This document shows, piece by piece, positions 43,497 through 52,829 of a DNA stretch of 64,000 bases (positions within the stretch are counted from its first letter, which is position 1; every line of letters starts with the position of its first letter). The notes below the pieces were generated by a model. The model was not told the DNA's origin. It did not search any database and saw only the letters and a program-made list of their open reading frames with translations. The position numbers were made by a program, and so were the translations under genes. Source of the DNA: Hoeflea_A sp965228435 (GTDB lineage: Bacteria > Pseudomonadota > Alphaproteobacteria > Rhizobiales > Rhizobiaceae); contig OZ245818.1 of assembly GCA_965228435.1 (NCBI GenBank), positions 3,100,001-3,164,000 on the forward strand. Reading direction: 5' to 3'.

Positions 43497-44339
43497 ATGA
43501 TGTCGAGTGACCTGGAAAAATCAATTGCCGCACATTATGCAAGACCGGGCTTGGAAGAAACGATCCTGGCCGGGCTGACCAAACAGGGGGCGGACCTTGG
43601 GCGGTTGGCCCCAACCGACATCGCAGCGGTTGACGAGTTCCATACGGCAGGTCGAATGGCCACCATGAAGGCGCTCGACCTCTTTCCACTGGAACCTGAA
43701 ATGCACGTACTTGATGCCGGCTGCGGCATTGGCGGAACAGCACGCGTTCTTGCAGCCGAACGCGGCTGCCGTGTTACGGGAATCGACCTGACACCCGACT
43801 ATGTGGAGACTGCGCGGCGATTGACCGACCGCATGGGACTGGCTGACAGGTGCCGTTTTGAACAGGGCAGCGTTCTGGATATGCCGTTTGCCGCCGAGAG
43901 CTTTGATGCCGGTCTGACATTCCACGTCGCCATGAATATCGACGACCGGGCTGCATTCTACCAGGAGCTCGCGCGCACGCTGCGACCCGATGCACCCCTG
44001 TGCATATTCGACGTCATGAAAGGCCCAGAGGCAGGTATGCACTATCCCGTGCCTTGGGCCGAGACCGAAGAAACCAGTTTCCTGAAAAGCCGCGACGAGT
44101 GCGTGTCACTGCTTGATGCTTCCGGGTTTCGACTGGTCGCTGAGGATAATCTGAGAGAATTTGCCATCGACTTTTTCAACGACGTTTTTGCCAAGGTCGC
44201 CAAATCCGACGGACCGCCGCCACTTGGCCTCCATCTGTTAACTGGAGCAAACGGTCAGACCAAATTTGCCAATTATTTCAAAGCCCTTGATCTACACCAG
44301 GTCGAGCCGGTTATTCTGGTGGCAAACCGAGCCGCCTGA
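43497..44339 (+). CDS. SAM-dependent methyltransferase (UbiE-like)
   Basis: 280 residues; two adjacent ATGs at 43497 and 43500, with CCAGGAG ahead. SAM motif: HVLDAGCGIGGTARVLAAERGCRVTGIDLTPDYVETA; later GLTFHVAMNIDDRAAFYQELARTLRPDAPLCIFDV. The sequence resembles the sarcosine/glycine and ubiquinone/sterol methyltransferase group. No partner gene is close; upstream 255 bases hold nothing I recognise. The substrate is unknown. Confidence 0.78.
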   Translation: MMSSDLEKSIAAHYARPGLEETILAGLTKQGADLGRLAPTDIAAVDEFHTAGRMATMKALDLFPLEPEMHVLDAGCGIGGTARVLAAERGCRVTGIDLTPDYVETARRLTDRMGLADRCRFEQGSVLDMPFAAESFDAGLTFHVAMNIDDRAAFYQELARTLRPDAPLCIFDVMKGPEAGMHYPVPWAETEETSFLKSRDECVSLLDASGFRLVAEDNLREFAIDFFNDVFAKVAKSDGPPPLGLHLLTGANGQTKFANYFKALDLHQVEPVILVANRAA

Positions 44340-44530
44340 CCAGAACCAGCCTGGTGTTGCCGGAAAATTCGTTGGCTCATGCTGATCGCCCAACACCGTT
44401 AAAACTTGATTGCAATGCGTGGCAATTGTTTATCGGTTCGTTGACGTTGTCGCCGATCATGTCATGAAAATCTCACCGCCGCTGCCTAGGGTCGGTCTCC
44501 TGTGCAATACGAACCCTGGGGGCAGGCGCC

Positions 44531-47500
44531 ATGGCAAGAGTGTTTTTTGAAGACTTCGAAACGGACGGAAACGGAACGCGCTACACGACCTCTATTCCGG
44601 AATTCACCGACGGCTCGTTCGACTTCTTTACCCGTACCGACGGCACGAATATCGGTAGCACCTACAACATCAACGGGGTCGAGGGCAGCTCCTATTTCGC
44701 CGCCCAGGATATTGACGGCGAGGGTGCGGCGTCGCTTCAGACGCTCGAATTCACCGGTATTAGCATCAGTGGCTTCTCGAATCTGCAGTTTTCCGGGCTA
44801 TTTGCGGAAGACGATGATGGTACCAGCCAGGACTGGGACGCGTCCGACGTTTTCCGCATTGAGGCGCAGATCGATGGTGGCGGCTACCAAACGATCCTGC
44901 AATTTGCCAACAACGGCGCAACCTTCAATGGGGAGCCGCTTCTGGACACTGATCTGGACGGTATCGGCGACGGGACGGCCCTGACGGATACTCTGTCAAC
45001 CTTCACCGCAGCCATCATCGGTACCGGATCCCTGCTGGACCTGCGTATCACAGCGGATTTAGATGCCGGCGACGAAGACATCGCCTTCGATGCGTTAGAG
45101 ATTACGGGGGATGCCGGTGGAGGCGGGACCGTCGATGTGATGGCGCTGAACGAAACCTTTGATTTCGCGACCGGCTTCACGACCAGCACCGGCTTCTTTT
45201 CCGATGGCGGATTCGACTATTTCGGCATCAGCGACGGATTGGGTGGTGGCGATTTCGGTGGAGGCGCCTCGCCATCGGGCATCAAGGCCTACACCGGCAA
45301 CACCGGCAATTTCCTGACGGGCATGGACCTTGACGGGGAAGGCGCTGCCGTTCCGGTAACGGCGACGTGGGAGAATATCGACATATCCGGTCTGAGCGAC
45401 CTGAAGTTCTCCGGCGACTTTGCCGAATTCTTTGATAATCCCGGCGATATCGATGCGGGCGATTTCATGCGGGTCCGGGCGCGTATCGATGGCGGCGCCT
45501 GGTTCGACGTGATCGATTTCCGCGGGGCAGATTTCAGTTCCAGCGGCGGTACATTTAACGGCGTATTCAAGCGGGACACTGATTTCGACGGCACCGGTGA
45601 CGGGGCGGCTTTGGGCAATGCTCTGCAGAATTTCATGGTCGATATCGGCGACACCGGTTCGTTGCTCGATCTGCAATTCGAGGTCTCGGTCGATTCGGGC
45701 GATGAGGATTTTGCTGTCGACAATTTCAAGATCATCGGCACGTCCGGTGGAACAGTCGAGCCTGCGGTCACTGCCAACACCGTCGACGGGCTTTCGGTAG
45801 CTGAAGAGGGGACGACAACCGACACGTTCGAACTGTCGCTGGCAACGGAACCGACCTCGGCTGTCACTGTGATGGTCAACGCGCCGGACGGGCAGTCGGA
45901 AGTCAGTACCGACGGCGTCAACTTCTCTGCCTCGGTCAATGTCATCCTGTCCGACACCAATCCGGCAATGGTCACCGTGCGGGCGATCGACGACACGGTC
46001 GATGAGGATAGCCCGCATCTGGGTGCACTGAGTTTCAACGTTGCCAGCAGTGACGGGGATTATGACGGCCTGGCCGTGAACGACCTGACAGTTGCGATCG
46101 AGGATAACGAAGTCACTCTGATTTCTCAGATCCAGGGCAGTGGAACGGCGTCCGGACGGGTCGGCGAGACGGTGACCGTCGAGGCCGTCGTGACCGGCGT
46201 GATCAATTCGTCATCCGGTCAGTCAGGCTTTTTTCTGCAGGAAGAGGATGCCGATTGGGATGCTGACAATGGGACATCAGAGGGTATTTTCGTCTTTTCC
46301 TCGACCCCGGTTTCAGTCGGCGACAAGCTCAGGGTCACCGCTGATGTTGGCGAAGCCTTCGGCCTGACCGAACTCACCAATGTCGCATCCATGCAGGTCC
46401 TGGCAACGGGGCATACACTGCCATCGATCACCCAGATCTCGCTTGGCATGGGGCCTGATTTCGAGGCCTATGAGGGCATGCGCGTGGAACTGGTTACCGG
46501 ATCGCAGGATCCGCTGACCGTCATCACCAATTTCAACCTCGATCGCTTCGGCGAAGTTATCGTGGCAGAAGGCAACCAGGTGCAGCCGACCCAAATCTTC
46601 GATCCTGATTTGCAAGCAGCTGACATCGCCGCGCTGGCGGCGCAGAACGAGGCGAATCGCCTGACCATCGACGACATGTCGACGGAATCGAACCCGGACA
46701 TTCTCCGGTTGATCGACTCCGGCGACGGCACGCCGCTGGAGGCAGGCGATCCGATCACCGAGGACGGGCCAACCTTGCGGCTCGGCTCCGAAATCACTTC
46801 GATCACCGGCGTCATGGATCAGCGCTTCGGCAGCTACCGTCTGCAATCGGATGGTCCGCTGGATACGGTGCCGGGCACCAATGAGGAAGCGCGCCCGGAC
46901 GAGGCACCTGATGTCGGCGGCGATCTGACGGTCGCCAGCTTCAACGTGCTCAACTATTTCACCACATTGAGCGGACAAACAGGCCCCAATGGCGATCTCA
47001 ACCCGCGCGGTGCGAGGACGTCTGAGGATCTTGAGCGTCAGACCGACAAGATCGTCGCGGCCCTGCTGGAGCTCGACGCCGATATCGTCGGATTGCAGGA
47101 GATCGAGAACAATGGCTTTGGGCCGGACAGTGCCATCCAGGCGCTGGTGGATGCGCTGAACGCCGAAGCAGGCGCCGGCACCTACGCCTTTGTCGACCCG
47201 GGCAGCGCCTTTGTCGGAACCGATGCGATCACCACGGGGCTGATCTACAAGCCCGATGCGGTATCGCTGGTCGGCTCGGCGATACTCGCCTTTCAGGAAA
47301 CCTCTGCGGCGACGACCTTTGACATCGCCGATCAGCTGCAGGCCGAAATCGGCAGCAACGACGTTGGCGATTTCCAGCGCAACCGGCCGGCTCTGGCGGC
47401 AACATTCGAAGATATAGACGGCAACGAGGTGACGATCGCCGTCAACCATTTCAAGTCGAAGGGCGACAGCGGCCTTGAGGATCTGGTGGAGGCGGCGATC

Positions 47501-48553
47501 GCGGCCGGCGCCACGCAACAGCTTATCGACGATCTGCTTGCTGACCCGAATTATGATCAGGGTGATGGTCAGGGGTTCTGGAACCAGGTGAGGGCCGATG
47601 CATCCGCTGAGCTGGCTGCCTGGCTGCAGAGCAATCCGACTGGTGCCACCGATACCTCGAACATCCTGGTCCTGGGTGACCTCAACGCCTATGCGAAAGA
47701 AGACCCGGTCCAGACCGCGGAAGCTGCCGGTTATACCAACCTCGCCGACCAGTTCCTCGGGGACGAAGCCTACAGTTTCGTTTTCGATGGTCAGCGCGGC
47801 ACGCTCGACTACGGGCTGGCGAGTGATGCGATCCTCGACAACATCACCGGCGTTGCCGAATGGCATATCAATGCCGATGAGCCGGATCTGTTGAACTACA
47901 ATTCTCGCTTCAACAACCCGTTGTTCTACAACGACGATTTCTACGCTGCCTCGGATCATGACCCGCTGCTCATCGGGCTCAATTTGGGAGATCCGGATAC
48001 AGTCGTCTCCGGTCTGCAATTCAAGGCGACGGGATTCTTCGGCCGGGTCAAGTATTATGAAGACGGCAAGCTGGTTTCGAACCAGAAGGAGTTTGCCTTC
48101 GAACATGATATCGACGTCAGCGCCGGCGGTATCAGCATCGGCGCTGACGACGGGATATCGAACAGCCCCGAGTTTCTGTCGCTGCTGGGCAAGGGACTTG
48201 GCGTTGCGTCCATCAGTGGCGACGGGTTCGACTATTCGGAATTGCGGCGCATTGATGAGGCGGAGGCACTGTGTTTCGAATTCGATGAAGCCTCGGGTCT
48301 CGGCAACGCCCTCGACGCCGCCTTCGAATTTGTCAATGTTCGAGGCAGCGGCCAGGTCGAGCTGGACTTCTATGCGGATGGAGCGCTGGTCGAATCAGCA
48401 CTGCTCGATCTCAGCGGAGATGGTGTCTACCACGACCTGCTCGGCGCCCGCAGCTTCGACAAGGTCGAATTGGCGGTGACCGGCGATCTGGCGTTGGAAC
48501 TCAGATACGCTGAATTTGCCCGCCTTGATCCGGCGGACGATCTGTTCGCTTAA
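44531..48553 (+). CDS. Large secreted endonuclease/exonuclease/phosphatase-domain protein
   Basis: 1340 residues with no Sec signal peptide and an acidic, Asp/Gly-rich composition (type I secretion style). Two tandem domains of about 195 residues open the protein (1-195 and 203-404); they share FEDFET/NETFDF starts, GMDLDGEGAA and SLLDL...DSGDED ends. A Calx-beta-like segment follows (about 410-525), then an OB-like or lamin-tail-like region (GSGTASGRVGETVTVEAVVTGV). The catalytic EEP nuclease domain spans about 797-1150 (SFNVLNYF, LQEIENNG, NHFKSKGD, VLGDLNAYAKEDP, SDHDPLLIG). A C-terminal ~180 residues end in an acidic motif (LDPADDLFA). Related proteins (ExeM-type nucleases) degrade extracellular DNA for biofilm dispersal or phosphorus gain. 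Confidence 0.82.
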   Translation: MARVFFEDFETDGNGTRYTTSIPEFTDGSFDFFTRTDGTNIGSTYNINGVEGSSYFAAQDIDGEGAASLQTLEFTGISISGFSNLQFSGLFAEDDDGTSQDWDASDVFRIEAQIDGGGYQTILQFANNGATFNGEPLLDTDLDGIGDGTALTDTLSTFTAAIIGTGSLLDLRITADLDAGDEDIAFDALEITGDAGGGGTVDVMALNETFDFATGFTTSTGFFSDGGFDYFGISDGLGGGDFGGGASPSGIKAYTGNTGNFLTGMDLDGEGAAVPVTATWENIDISGLSDLKFSGDFAEFFDNPGDIDAGDFMRVRARIDGGAWFDVIDFRGADFSSSGGTFNGVFKRDTDFDGTGDGAALGNALQNFMVDIGDTGSLLDLQFEVSVDSGDEDFAVDNFKIIGTSGGTVEPAVTANTVDGLSVAEEGTTTDTFELSLATEPTSAVTVMVNAPDGQSEVSTDGVNFSASVNVILSDTNPAMVTVRAIDDTVDEDSPHLGALSFNVASSDGDYDGLAVNDLTVAIEDNEVTLISQIQGSGTASGRVGETVTVEAVVTGVINSSSGQSGFFLQEEDADWDADNGTSEGIFVFSSTPVSVGDKLRVTADVGEAFGLTELTNVASMQVLATGHTLPSITQISLGMGPDFEAYEGMRVELVTGSQDPLTVITNFNLDRFGEVIVAEGNQVQPTQIFDPDLQAADIAALAAQNEANRLTIDDMSTESNPDILRLIDSGDGTPLEAGDPITEDGPTLRLGSEITSITGVMDQRFGSYRLQSDGPLDTVPGTNEEARPDEAPDVGGDLTVASFNVLNYFTTLSGQTGPNGDLNPRGARTSEDLERQTDKIVAALLELDADIVGLQEIENNGFGPDSAIQALVDALNAEAGAGTYAFVDPGSAFVGTDAITTGLIYKPDAVSLVGSAILAFQETSAATTFDIADQLQAEIGSNDVGDFQRNRPALAATFEDIDGNEVTIAVNHFKSKGDSGLEDLVEAAIAAGATQQLIDDLLADPNYDQGDGQGFWNQVRADASAELAAWLQSNPTGATDTSNILVLGDLNAYAKEDPVQTAEAAGYTNLADQFLGDEAYSFVFDGQRGTLDYGLASDAILDNITGVAEWHINADEPDLLNYNSRFNNPLFYNDDFYAASDHDPLLIGLNLGDPDTVVSGLQFKATGFFGRVKYYEDGKLVSNQKEFAFEHDIDVSAGGISIGADDGISNSPEFLSLLGKGLGVASISGDGFDYSELRRIDEAEALCFEFDEASGLGNALDAAFEFVNVRGSGQVELDFYADGALVESALLDLSGDGVYHDLLGARSFDKVELAVTGDLALELRYAEFARLDPADDLFA

Positions 48554-48560
48554 AGCCTGA

Positions 48561-48588
48561 GAAGGCGCGCAAAAGCGCGCCTTCTTTT
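48561..48588 (+). terminator. Terminator after the large nuclease gene
   Basis: GAAGGCGCGC and GCGCGCCTTC form a perfect 10-bp stem with AAAA loop, followed by TTTT. Strong Rho-independent form. Confidence 0.92.
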
Positions 48589-48753
48589 CCATCTTTTTGG
48601 CTAGGTTTTCAATGTCTGCTTTGCCTTCATACATCTCGACCCTGTCCGTTAGGTCGATCGACCGCCTAGAGCCCAAAATGCTGGGTGCTGCGCTATGCAT
48701 GAATGTCCGCAAGGCAAATTGAAGAACGCTTCATTTGCCTTTATCCTGAACGC

Positions 48754-49110
48754 ATGTCCCATGTCGTTGCCGCCCTTGTCCTCTTGCTGTTTGCAAATGC
48801 TCTCATAGCTTTCGTGATCGCCTTCTATTGGCAGGCAAGGGTCATCTTCACTTTGTTCGGGGCCTCGAACTGGGACAGTGCGTATGTTCCGTGGAAGGCT
48901 TTGGGCAACCCAGAAAGCCTTCAAAACAGCTTTTACCGTTTTATTGCAGGTGAAATTTTTCCGGAGTTACGACGAAAGTGGTCTAAAGCTATTGGATATG
49001 TGGCGGTGAGTTTCTTGACGCTATTTTTGGTGGTTGGTTTCTTACAAATTGTTGTCCCAGAATATCTAAAGTTGCACCAATGGGGCTTCACCAACGAAGC
49101 AGCCGTTTAA
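48754..49110 (+). CDS. Small membrane protein of unknown function
   Basis: 118 residues from ATG 48754, or 135 if started at 48703; neither start has a clear ribosome site. Two membrane helices (VVAALVLLLFANALIAFVIAFYW and IGYVAVSFLTLFLVVGFLQIV) enclose a soluble loop with Trp and Pro residues. Base composition is lower in GC than the flanks. No family recognised. Confidence 0.5.
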   Translation: MSHVVAALVLLLFANALIAFVIAFYWQARVIFTLFGASNWDSAYVPWKALGNPESLQNSFYRFIAGEIFPELRRKWSKAIGYVAVSFLTLFLVVGFLQIVVPEYLKLHQWGFTNEAAV

Positions 49111-49226
49111 CTTGTGTATTTCAAACGGCAGCTAAGTCCGCCTTGCTAACCAATGCGGTTGATTGATCACCCTCGCGGATTCCGCCAGAAGCGGTCATTG
49201 GCGCCGCCCGTTTATGAGTGCACGCC

Positions 49227-49622
49227 CTAATTAGCCGACGGGCGAAGCCAGAGTGCGACGACGATTAGGGCGATCGTCACGATGTGGAAGATGACGAGGC
49301 CGCTGAGGTAGCTCACCTCCTCCGGCGGGCGGGCGAATTCGTCCGGCACGTCCGTGATCCATGATCGCAGCACCGTGTACAGAAATATCTGGCTGACCGC
49401 GGCGATGAAGAAGGCGGTGAGGCCGATGCGCCAGGCAAAAATCAATCCAACCACGACCAAAATGTCGAGCAGCAGATAGGTGACATCCAATACCTGCCAT
49501 TTGAGCGGTGCGCGTAGCCAGCTATAGCCGCTCAAACCCAGGATATTCATGACGTGCACCAGCGCCCCGAAGGCGTAGAACGCGGCGACAATCCAGAAAA
49601 TCGCCTTGGAAATCCATGCCAT
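49227..49622 (-). CDS. Small integral membrane protein (DUF6163-like)
   Basis: 131 residues with four membrane helices: IFWIVAAFYAFGALVHVMNILGL, VTYLLLDILVVVGLIFAW, LTAFFIAAVSQIFLYTVL and LVIFHIVTIALIVVALWL. The shape matches the small four-helix proteins labelled DUF6163 or similar in Hyphomicrobiales; I assign no function. An inverted repeat (AGCCCG/CGGGCT around 49638-49668) lies just upstream and could be an operator or a terminator. Confidence 0.6.
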   Translation of the reverse strand: MAWISKAIFWIVAAFYAFGALVHVMNILGLSGYSWLRAPLKWQVLDVTYLLLDILVVVGLIFAWRIGLTAFFIAAVSQIFLYTVLRSWITDVPDEFARPPEEVSYLSGLVIFHIVTIALIVVALWLRPSAN

Positions 49623-49794
49623 GGTTCAGCCTATCATCAGCCCGAAATATTCAAAAATGGCCGGGCTTGCTGTCGGGGGAGGCTGAGACATGCGTCACCT
49701 TTCGGTGTATTTCTGCCGGTATGGATCGTAGAGTCTTTTTCTGCCTGCCGCCTGCTTCGGTGGCGCCGGCCAGCAATTCCCCGCAGGAGGCATG

Positions 49795-50775
49795 ATGGAA
49801 ACATTGTTCTCGCGCGGCGACCTCGATGGTGCCGCCGACCTTGTCTATGAAACCCTTTCTCCGACGCCACAAATGGCGTGGCCGCTGCTGGCGAAGCGAA
49901 CGGGCAGCGAAGTGTGGGTCAAGCACGAAAACCACACGCCAATCGGTGCCTTCAAGGTGCGCGGAGGGCTGGTGCTGCTCGACCACCTGGTGCGGACGAA
50001 CAGCGTCGGCAACGGGCTGATCACCGCGACGCGCGGCAATCACGGGCAGTCGATCCCCTTTGCCGCCCGGCAGCACGGCGTGTCCGTCAAAGTGTTGGCT
50101 CCGCGCGGCAACTCACTGGAAAAGAATGCCGCCATGCGGGCCTGGGGGGCGGACCTGATGGAGCATGGCGAGGATTTCGAGGAAGCTCGCGTCGAGGCCG
50201 GTCGACTGGCGCGCGAGCTTGACCTGACCATGGTGCCGTCCTTCTCTCGTGAACTCGCGCTCGGCGTGTCGACCTATGCGTTGGAACTGTTCGAGGCGGT
50301 TTCCGATCTGCACACTGTTTACGTGCCCATAGGGCTGGGATCGGGCATCTGTGGTGTCATCACGATACGGGATCTTCTCGGGCTGAAGACCAACGTGGTC
50401 GGCGTCGTTTCCACCGAGGCGGCCACCTATGCACACTCGTTCAAGGCCGGCCAGCCGGTGACCACCAACTCCGCCAGAACGTTTGCGGACGGCATCGCAA
50501 CGCGCAATCCCGACCCGCATGCGCTGGAAATCATTTGCCGCGGCGCCGACCGGATCGTTCAGGTGGCCGATGACGAGATCGCGGATGCCATGCGCATCTA
50601 TTTCGAGGACACGCACAACGTGGTCGAGGGCGCGGCGGCCGCACCGTTGGCGGCGCTGATGCAGGAACGTGACAGGATGTCCGGGAAGCGAGTCGGCGTC
50701 ATTGCATCGGGCGGGAATATCGACCGCTCGGTGTTTCGGGAGGTATTGGCCGGCGGGACGCCGGAGTGTCCGTGA
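49795..50775 (+). CDS. Threonine/serine dehydratase-like PLP enzyme
   Basis: 326 residues from the second of two ATGs (49792 and 49795); AGGAGG ends four bases ahead. Fold type II PLP enzyme: the Schiff-base Lys lies in HTPIGAFKVRGG, TRGNHGQSIPFAAR is the substrate loop and GLGSGICGV the phosphate-binding loop (usually SGGGLxxG, here shortened to SG with Ile). It should deaminate threonine, serine or hydroxyaspartate to 2-oxo acids. An MFS transporter gene starts 50 bases later and probably shares its transcript. Confidence 0.82.
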   Translation: METLFSRGDLDGAADLVYETLSPTPQMAWPLLAKRTGSEVWVKHENHTPIGAFKVRGGLVLLDHLVRTNSVGNGLITATRGNHGQSIPFAARQHGVSVKVLAPRGNSLEKNAAMRAWGADLMEHGEDFEEARVEAGRLARELDLTMVPSFSRELALGVSTYALELFEAVSDLHTVYVPIGLGSGICGVITIRDLLGLKTNVVGVVSTEAATYAHSFKAGQPVTTNSARTFADGIATRNPDPHALEIICRGADRIVQVADDEIADAMRIYFEDTHNVVEGAAAAPLAALMQERDRMSGKRVGVIASGGNIDRSVFREVLAGGTPECP

Positions 50776-50824
50776 CCACCGATCATGCCATTGATGGCCT
50801 GATGAAGGCCGGAGGCGGAACAGC

Positions 50825-52129
50825 ATGAGGGGACAGCGCAAGCAGCCAGCGTTCAAGCTGCCGTTCTTCTACGGCTGGCTGATCGTGGCAATCGCCTTCG
50901 TGACTGTGGCGATCGGCGTCAGCGCTCGCACGGCGTTTTCGCTGCTCCTGCCGCCGCTGATCGGGGAGTTCGGATGGGACCGGGGCCTTCTGGCCGGTGC
51001 CTTCTCGTTCGGCTTCCTGGTGTCCGCACTTTTCAGCCCGTTCGTTGGCCGGTTGATGGATCGTCAAGGTCCGCGCGTGGTGATCGAGGCGGGTGTCTTC
51101 CTGATGGCCGCCGGCCTGCTGCTCGCGCCGCTCATCACAACGCCCTTGCATCTCTACGTCACGCTCGGCCTGCTGGTCGGTGCCGGCGCCAATCTTCTGA
51201 GCTTTACCGCTCAGTCGCTTTACCTGCCCAACTGGTTCATCCGGCGCCGCAGTCTGGCGATCAGCATCGCCTTTTCCGGTGCCGGCGTTGGCGCCATCGT
51301 GTTGCTTCCGTGGATCCAGGTCGTGATCGAGCGTGACGGTTGGCGAGCTTCCTGCTGGATCATGGGCCTCATGGTGCTGTTGGTGCTGGGGCCGCTCAAC
51401 CTTTTTGTCCGCAAACGGCCCGAGGATATGTCCTTGCGGCCAGATGGGGCATCAGGAGCCGCGGAGGAGGAGAAGACCGGGCACGCGTCGAACGTGGTCG
51501 ATCCGGCCTGGGCATCGGTCGACTGGACACTCAGACGGGCCATGCGCACCGGGCGATTCTGGTGGATCGCGCTCGCCTTCTTCAGCGGCCTCTTCGCCTG
51601 GTACGCGGTGCAGGTTCATCAGACGAAATACCTGATCGAGGTGGGTTTCGATCCGCTGCTGGCAGGCTGGGCTCTGGGGCTTGTCAGCGCTGTCGCCATT
51701 CCCGGCCAAATCGGCCTCGGCGCACTGTCCGACCGTATCGGCCGCGAGTGGGTGTGGTCGATCGGATGCGGTGGTTTCGCCATATGCTATTGCGCGCTGA
51801 TCGCCCTCGAAACAGCGCAATCGCATGCCCTGCTCTACCTGATGGTGGCTTCCCAGGGGTTCCTCGGCTACGCTTTGCCATCCGTCATGGGACCGATCGT
51901 GGCGGAGATATTTGAAGGGCCGCATTTCGGCAGTATTTTTGGAACCATTGCGGTGGCGCTGATCAGCGGCGGTGCGGCCGGCCCCTGGGTCACCGGAATT
52001 ATCTTCGACCTGGCCGGAAGCTATCGCCCGTCGTTCCTGTTGGGGATCGGACTTTGCGCCCTGTCGGCGGCAGCGATCTGGATCGCCGCGCCGCGCAAGG
52101 TGCGGGTCGTGCCGGGCCGGATACGCTGA
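50825..52129 (+). CDS. MFS transporter (monocarboxylate/OFA-like)
   Basis: 434 residues with 12 membrane helices and the MFS loop motif GRLMDRQGPRVVIE after helix 2. The first half opens with YGWLIVAIAFVTVAIGVSARTAFSLLLPPLIGEFGWDRG, typical of the monocarboxylate-porter/oxalate-formate antiporter group. It sits behind a PLP dehydratase that makes a 2-oxo acid, so carboxylate or amino acid movement is plausible. About 30 bases after its stop begins a long inverted-repeat element. Confidence 0.82.
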   Translation: MRGQRKQPAFKLPFFYGWLIVAIAFVTVAIGVSARTAFSLLLPPLIGEFGWDRGLLAGAFSFGFLVSALFSPFVGRLMDRQGPRVVIEAGVFLMAAGLLLAPLITTPLHLYVTLGLLVGAGANLLSFTAQSLYLPNWFIRRRSLAISIAFSGAGVGAIVLLPWIQVVIERDGWRASCWIMGLMVLLVLGPLNLFVRKRPEDMSLRPDGASGAAEEEKTGHASNVVDPAWASVDWTLRRAMRTGRFWWIALAFFSGLFAWYAVQVHQTKYLIEVGFDPLLAGWALGLVSAVAIPGQIGLGALSDRIGREWVWSIGCGGFAICYCALIALETAQSHALLYLMVASQGFLGYALPSVMGPIVAEIFEGPHFGSIFGTIAVALISGGAAGPWVTGIIFDLAGSYRPSFLLGIGLCALSAAAIWIAAPRKVRVVPGRIR

Positions 52130-52160
52130 TCAGAATTTTGTCCGTTTCCGGGTTGGACGA

Positions 52161-52427
52161 GAGCCTATCATGGTTAGATTGAAGCAATTCTGTTTGTGGT
52201 CGGCGAGGCGATCCGCGAGGAAGGAGCGCAGAGCGATGCCGGAGGCATCTCTCGAGCATCATGACACTGCGGGCGTCCGCCGACCGCAAACCCGAAGGGC
52301 CGGGCGCATTTGCGCCAATACCTTCGCTCAAAGCCTCGGCCGGGCCACCAGCCCGACCTGCGTTTTGAGCTCGACCTTGACGCAAATGCACCTCGGCAGA
52401 ATGGTTCAATCTAACCATGATAGGCTC
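52161..52427. repeat. Second long inverted-repeat element
   Basis: Perfect 23-bp inverted arms at 52161-52183 and 52405-52427 (start GAGCCTATCATGG) enclose about 220 bases without a credible gene. A smaller palindrome GGCGCATTTGCGCC lies at 52303-52316. Its right arm ends one base inside the stop codon of the VOC gene, much as the element at 228-499 touches gmhA's stop. Both elements share a CCCGAAGGG core next to their inner hairpins, though the arms differ, so they may be members of one loose family. No transposase is present. Confidence 0.72.
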
Positions 52428-52792
52428 TAGGCGGGCTGAAAGAGTTCGATCGGGTTGCCGGATGGATCCTGGCAGAGGACCTGGCTGCCTCCGGGGCCGG
52501 AGACGATGTCGTTGCGGAATGTGACATCGCTCTTACGCAAATTCTCTACAACGGATACCAGGTCTTCGACCTGGACCACGATGCGATTCCAGCCGCCCGG
52601 TTCTGGCTGGGATCCGTCCGGCATCGGTTGGGAGGCGGAGGCGGGCGGTCCGGCAAGCCACAGCTGAAGATCGCCGAGCGAGACGATGGCCATGGCGGGT
52701 CCGAATTGCTGCAGCAATTCGAAGCCAAGCAAATCGCGATAGAAGGTGATTGCTTCCGGTATGTCGTGGACAATGTAGCGAAATGCGGCCAT
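52427..52792 (-). CDS. VOC-family (glyoxalase/bleomycin-resistance fold) protein
   Basis: 121 residues: one vicinal oxygen chelate domain with IVHDIPEAITFYRDLLGFELL, AMAIVSLGDLQLWLAG, WNRIVVQVEDLVSVVENLRK and QVLCQDPSGNPIELFQP. The last motif keeps the metal-binding Glu. Substrate unknown; such proteins act as lyases, dioxygenases or drug-binding proteins. It lies 38 bases downstream of the cyclic-nucleotide-binding gene, on the same strand, so co-transcription is likely. Confidence 0.82.
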   Translation of the reverse strand: MAAFRYIVHDIPEAITFYRDLLGFELLQQFGPAMAIVSLGDLQLWLAGPPASASQPMPDGSQPEPGGWNRIVVQVEDLVSVVENLRKSDVTFRNDIVSGPGGSQVLCQDPSGNPIELFQPA

Positions 52793-52829
52793 CAGAGGCT
52801 CCTTTCCTACCCAGCCCGATGCCTCAAAT

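Noticed and set aside
46313..48106. A 597-codon minus frame inside the large nuclease
   Set aside because: Antisense shadow; the plus frame carries the catalytic motifs.
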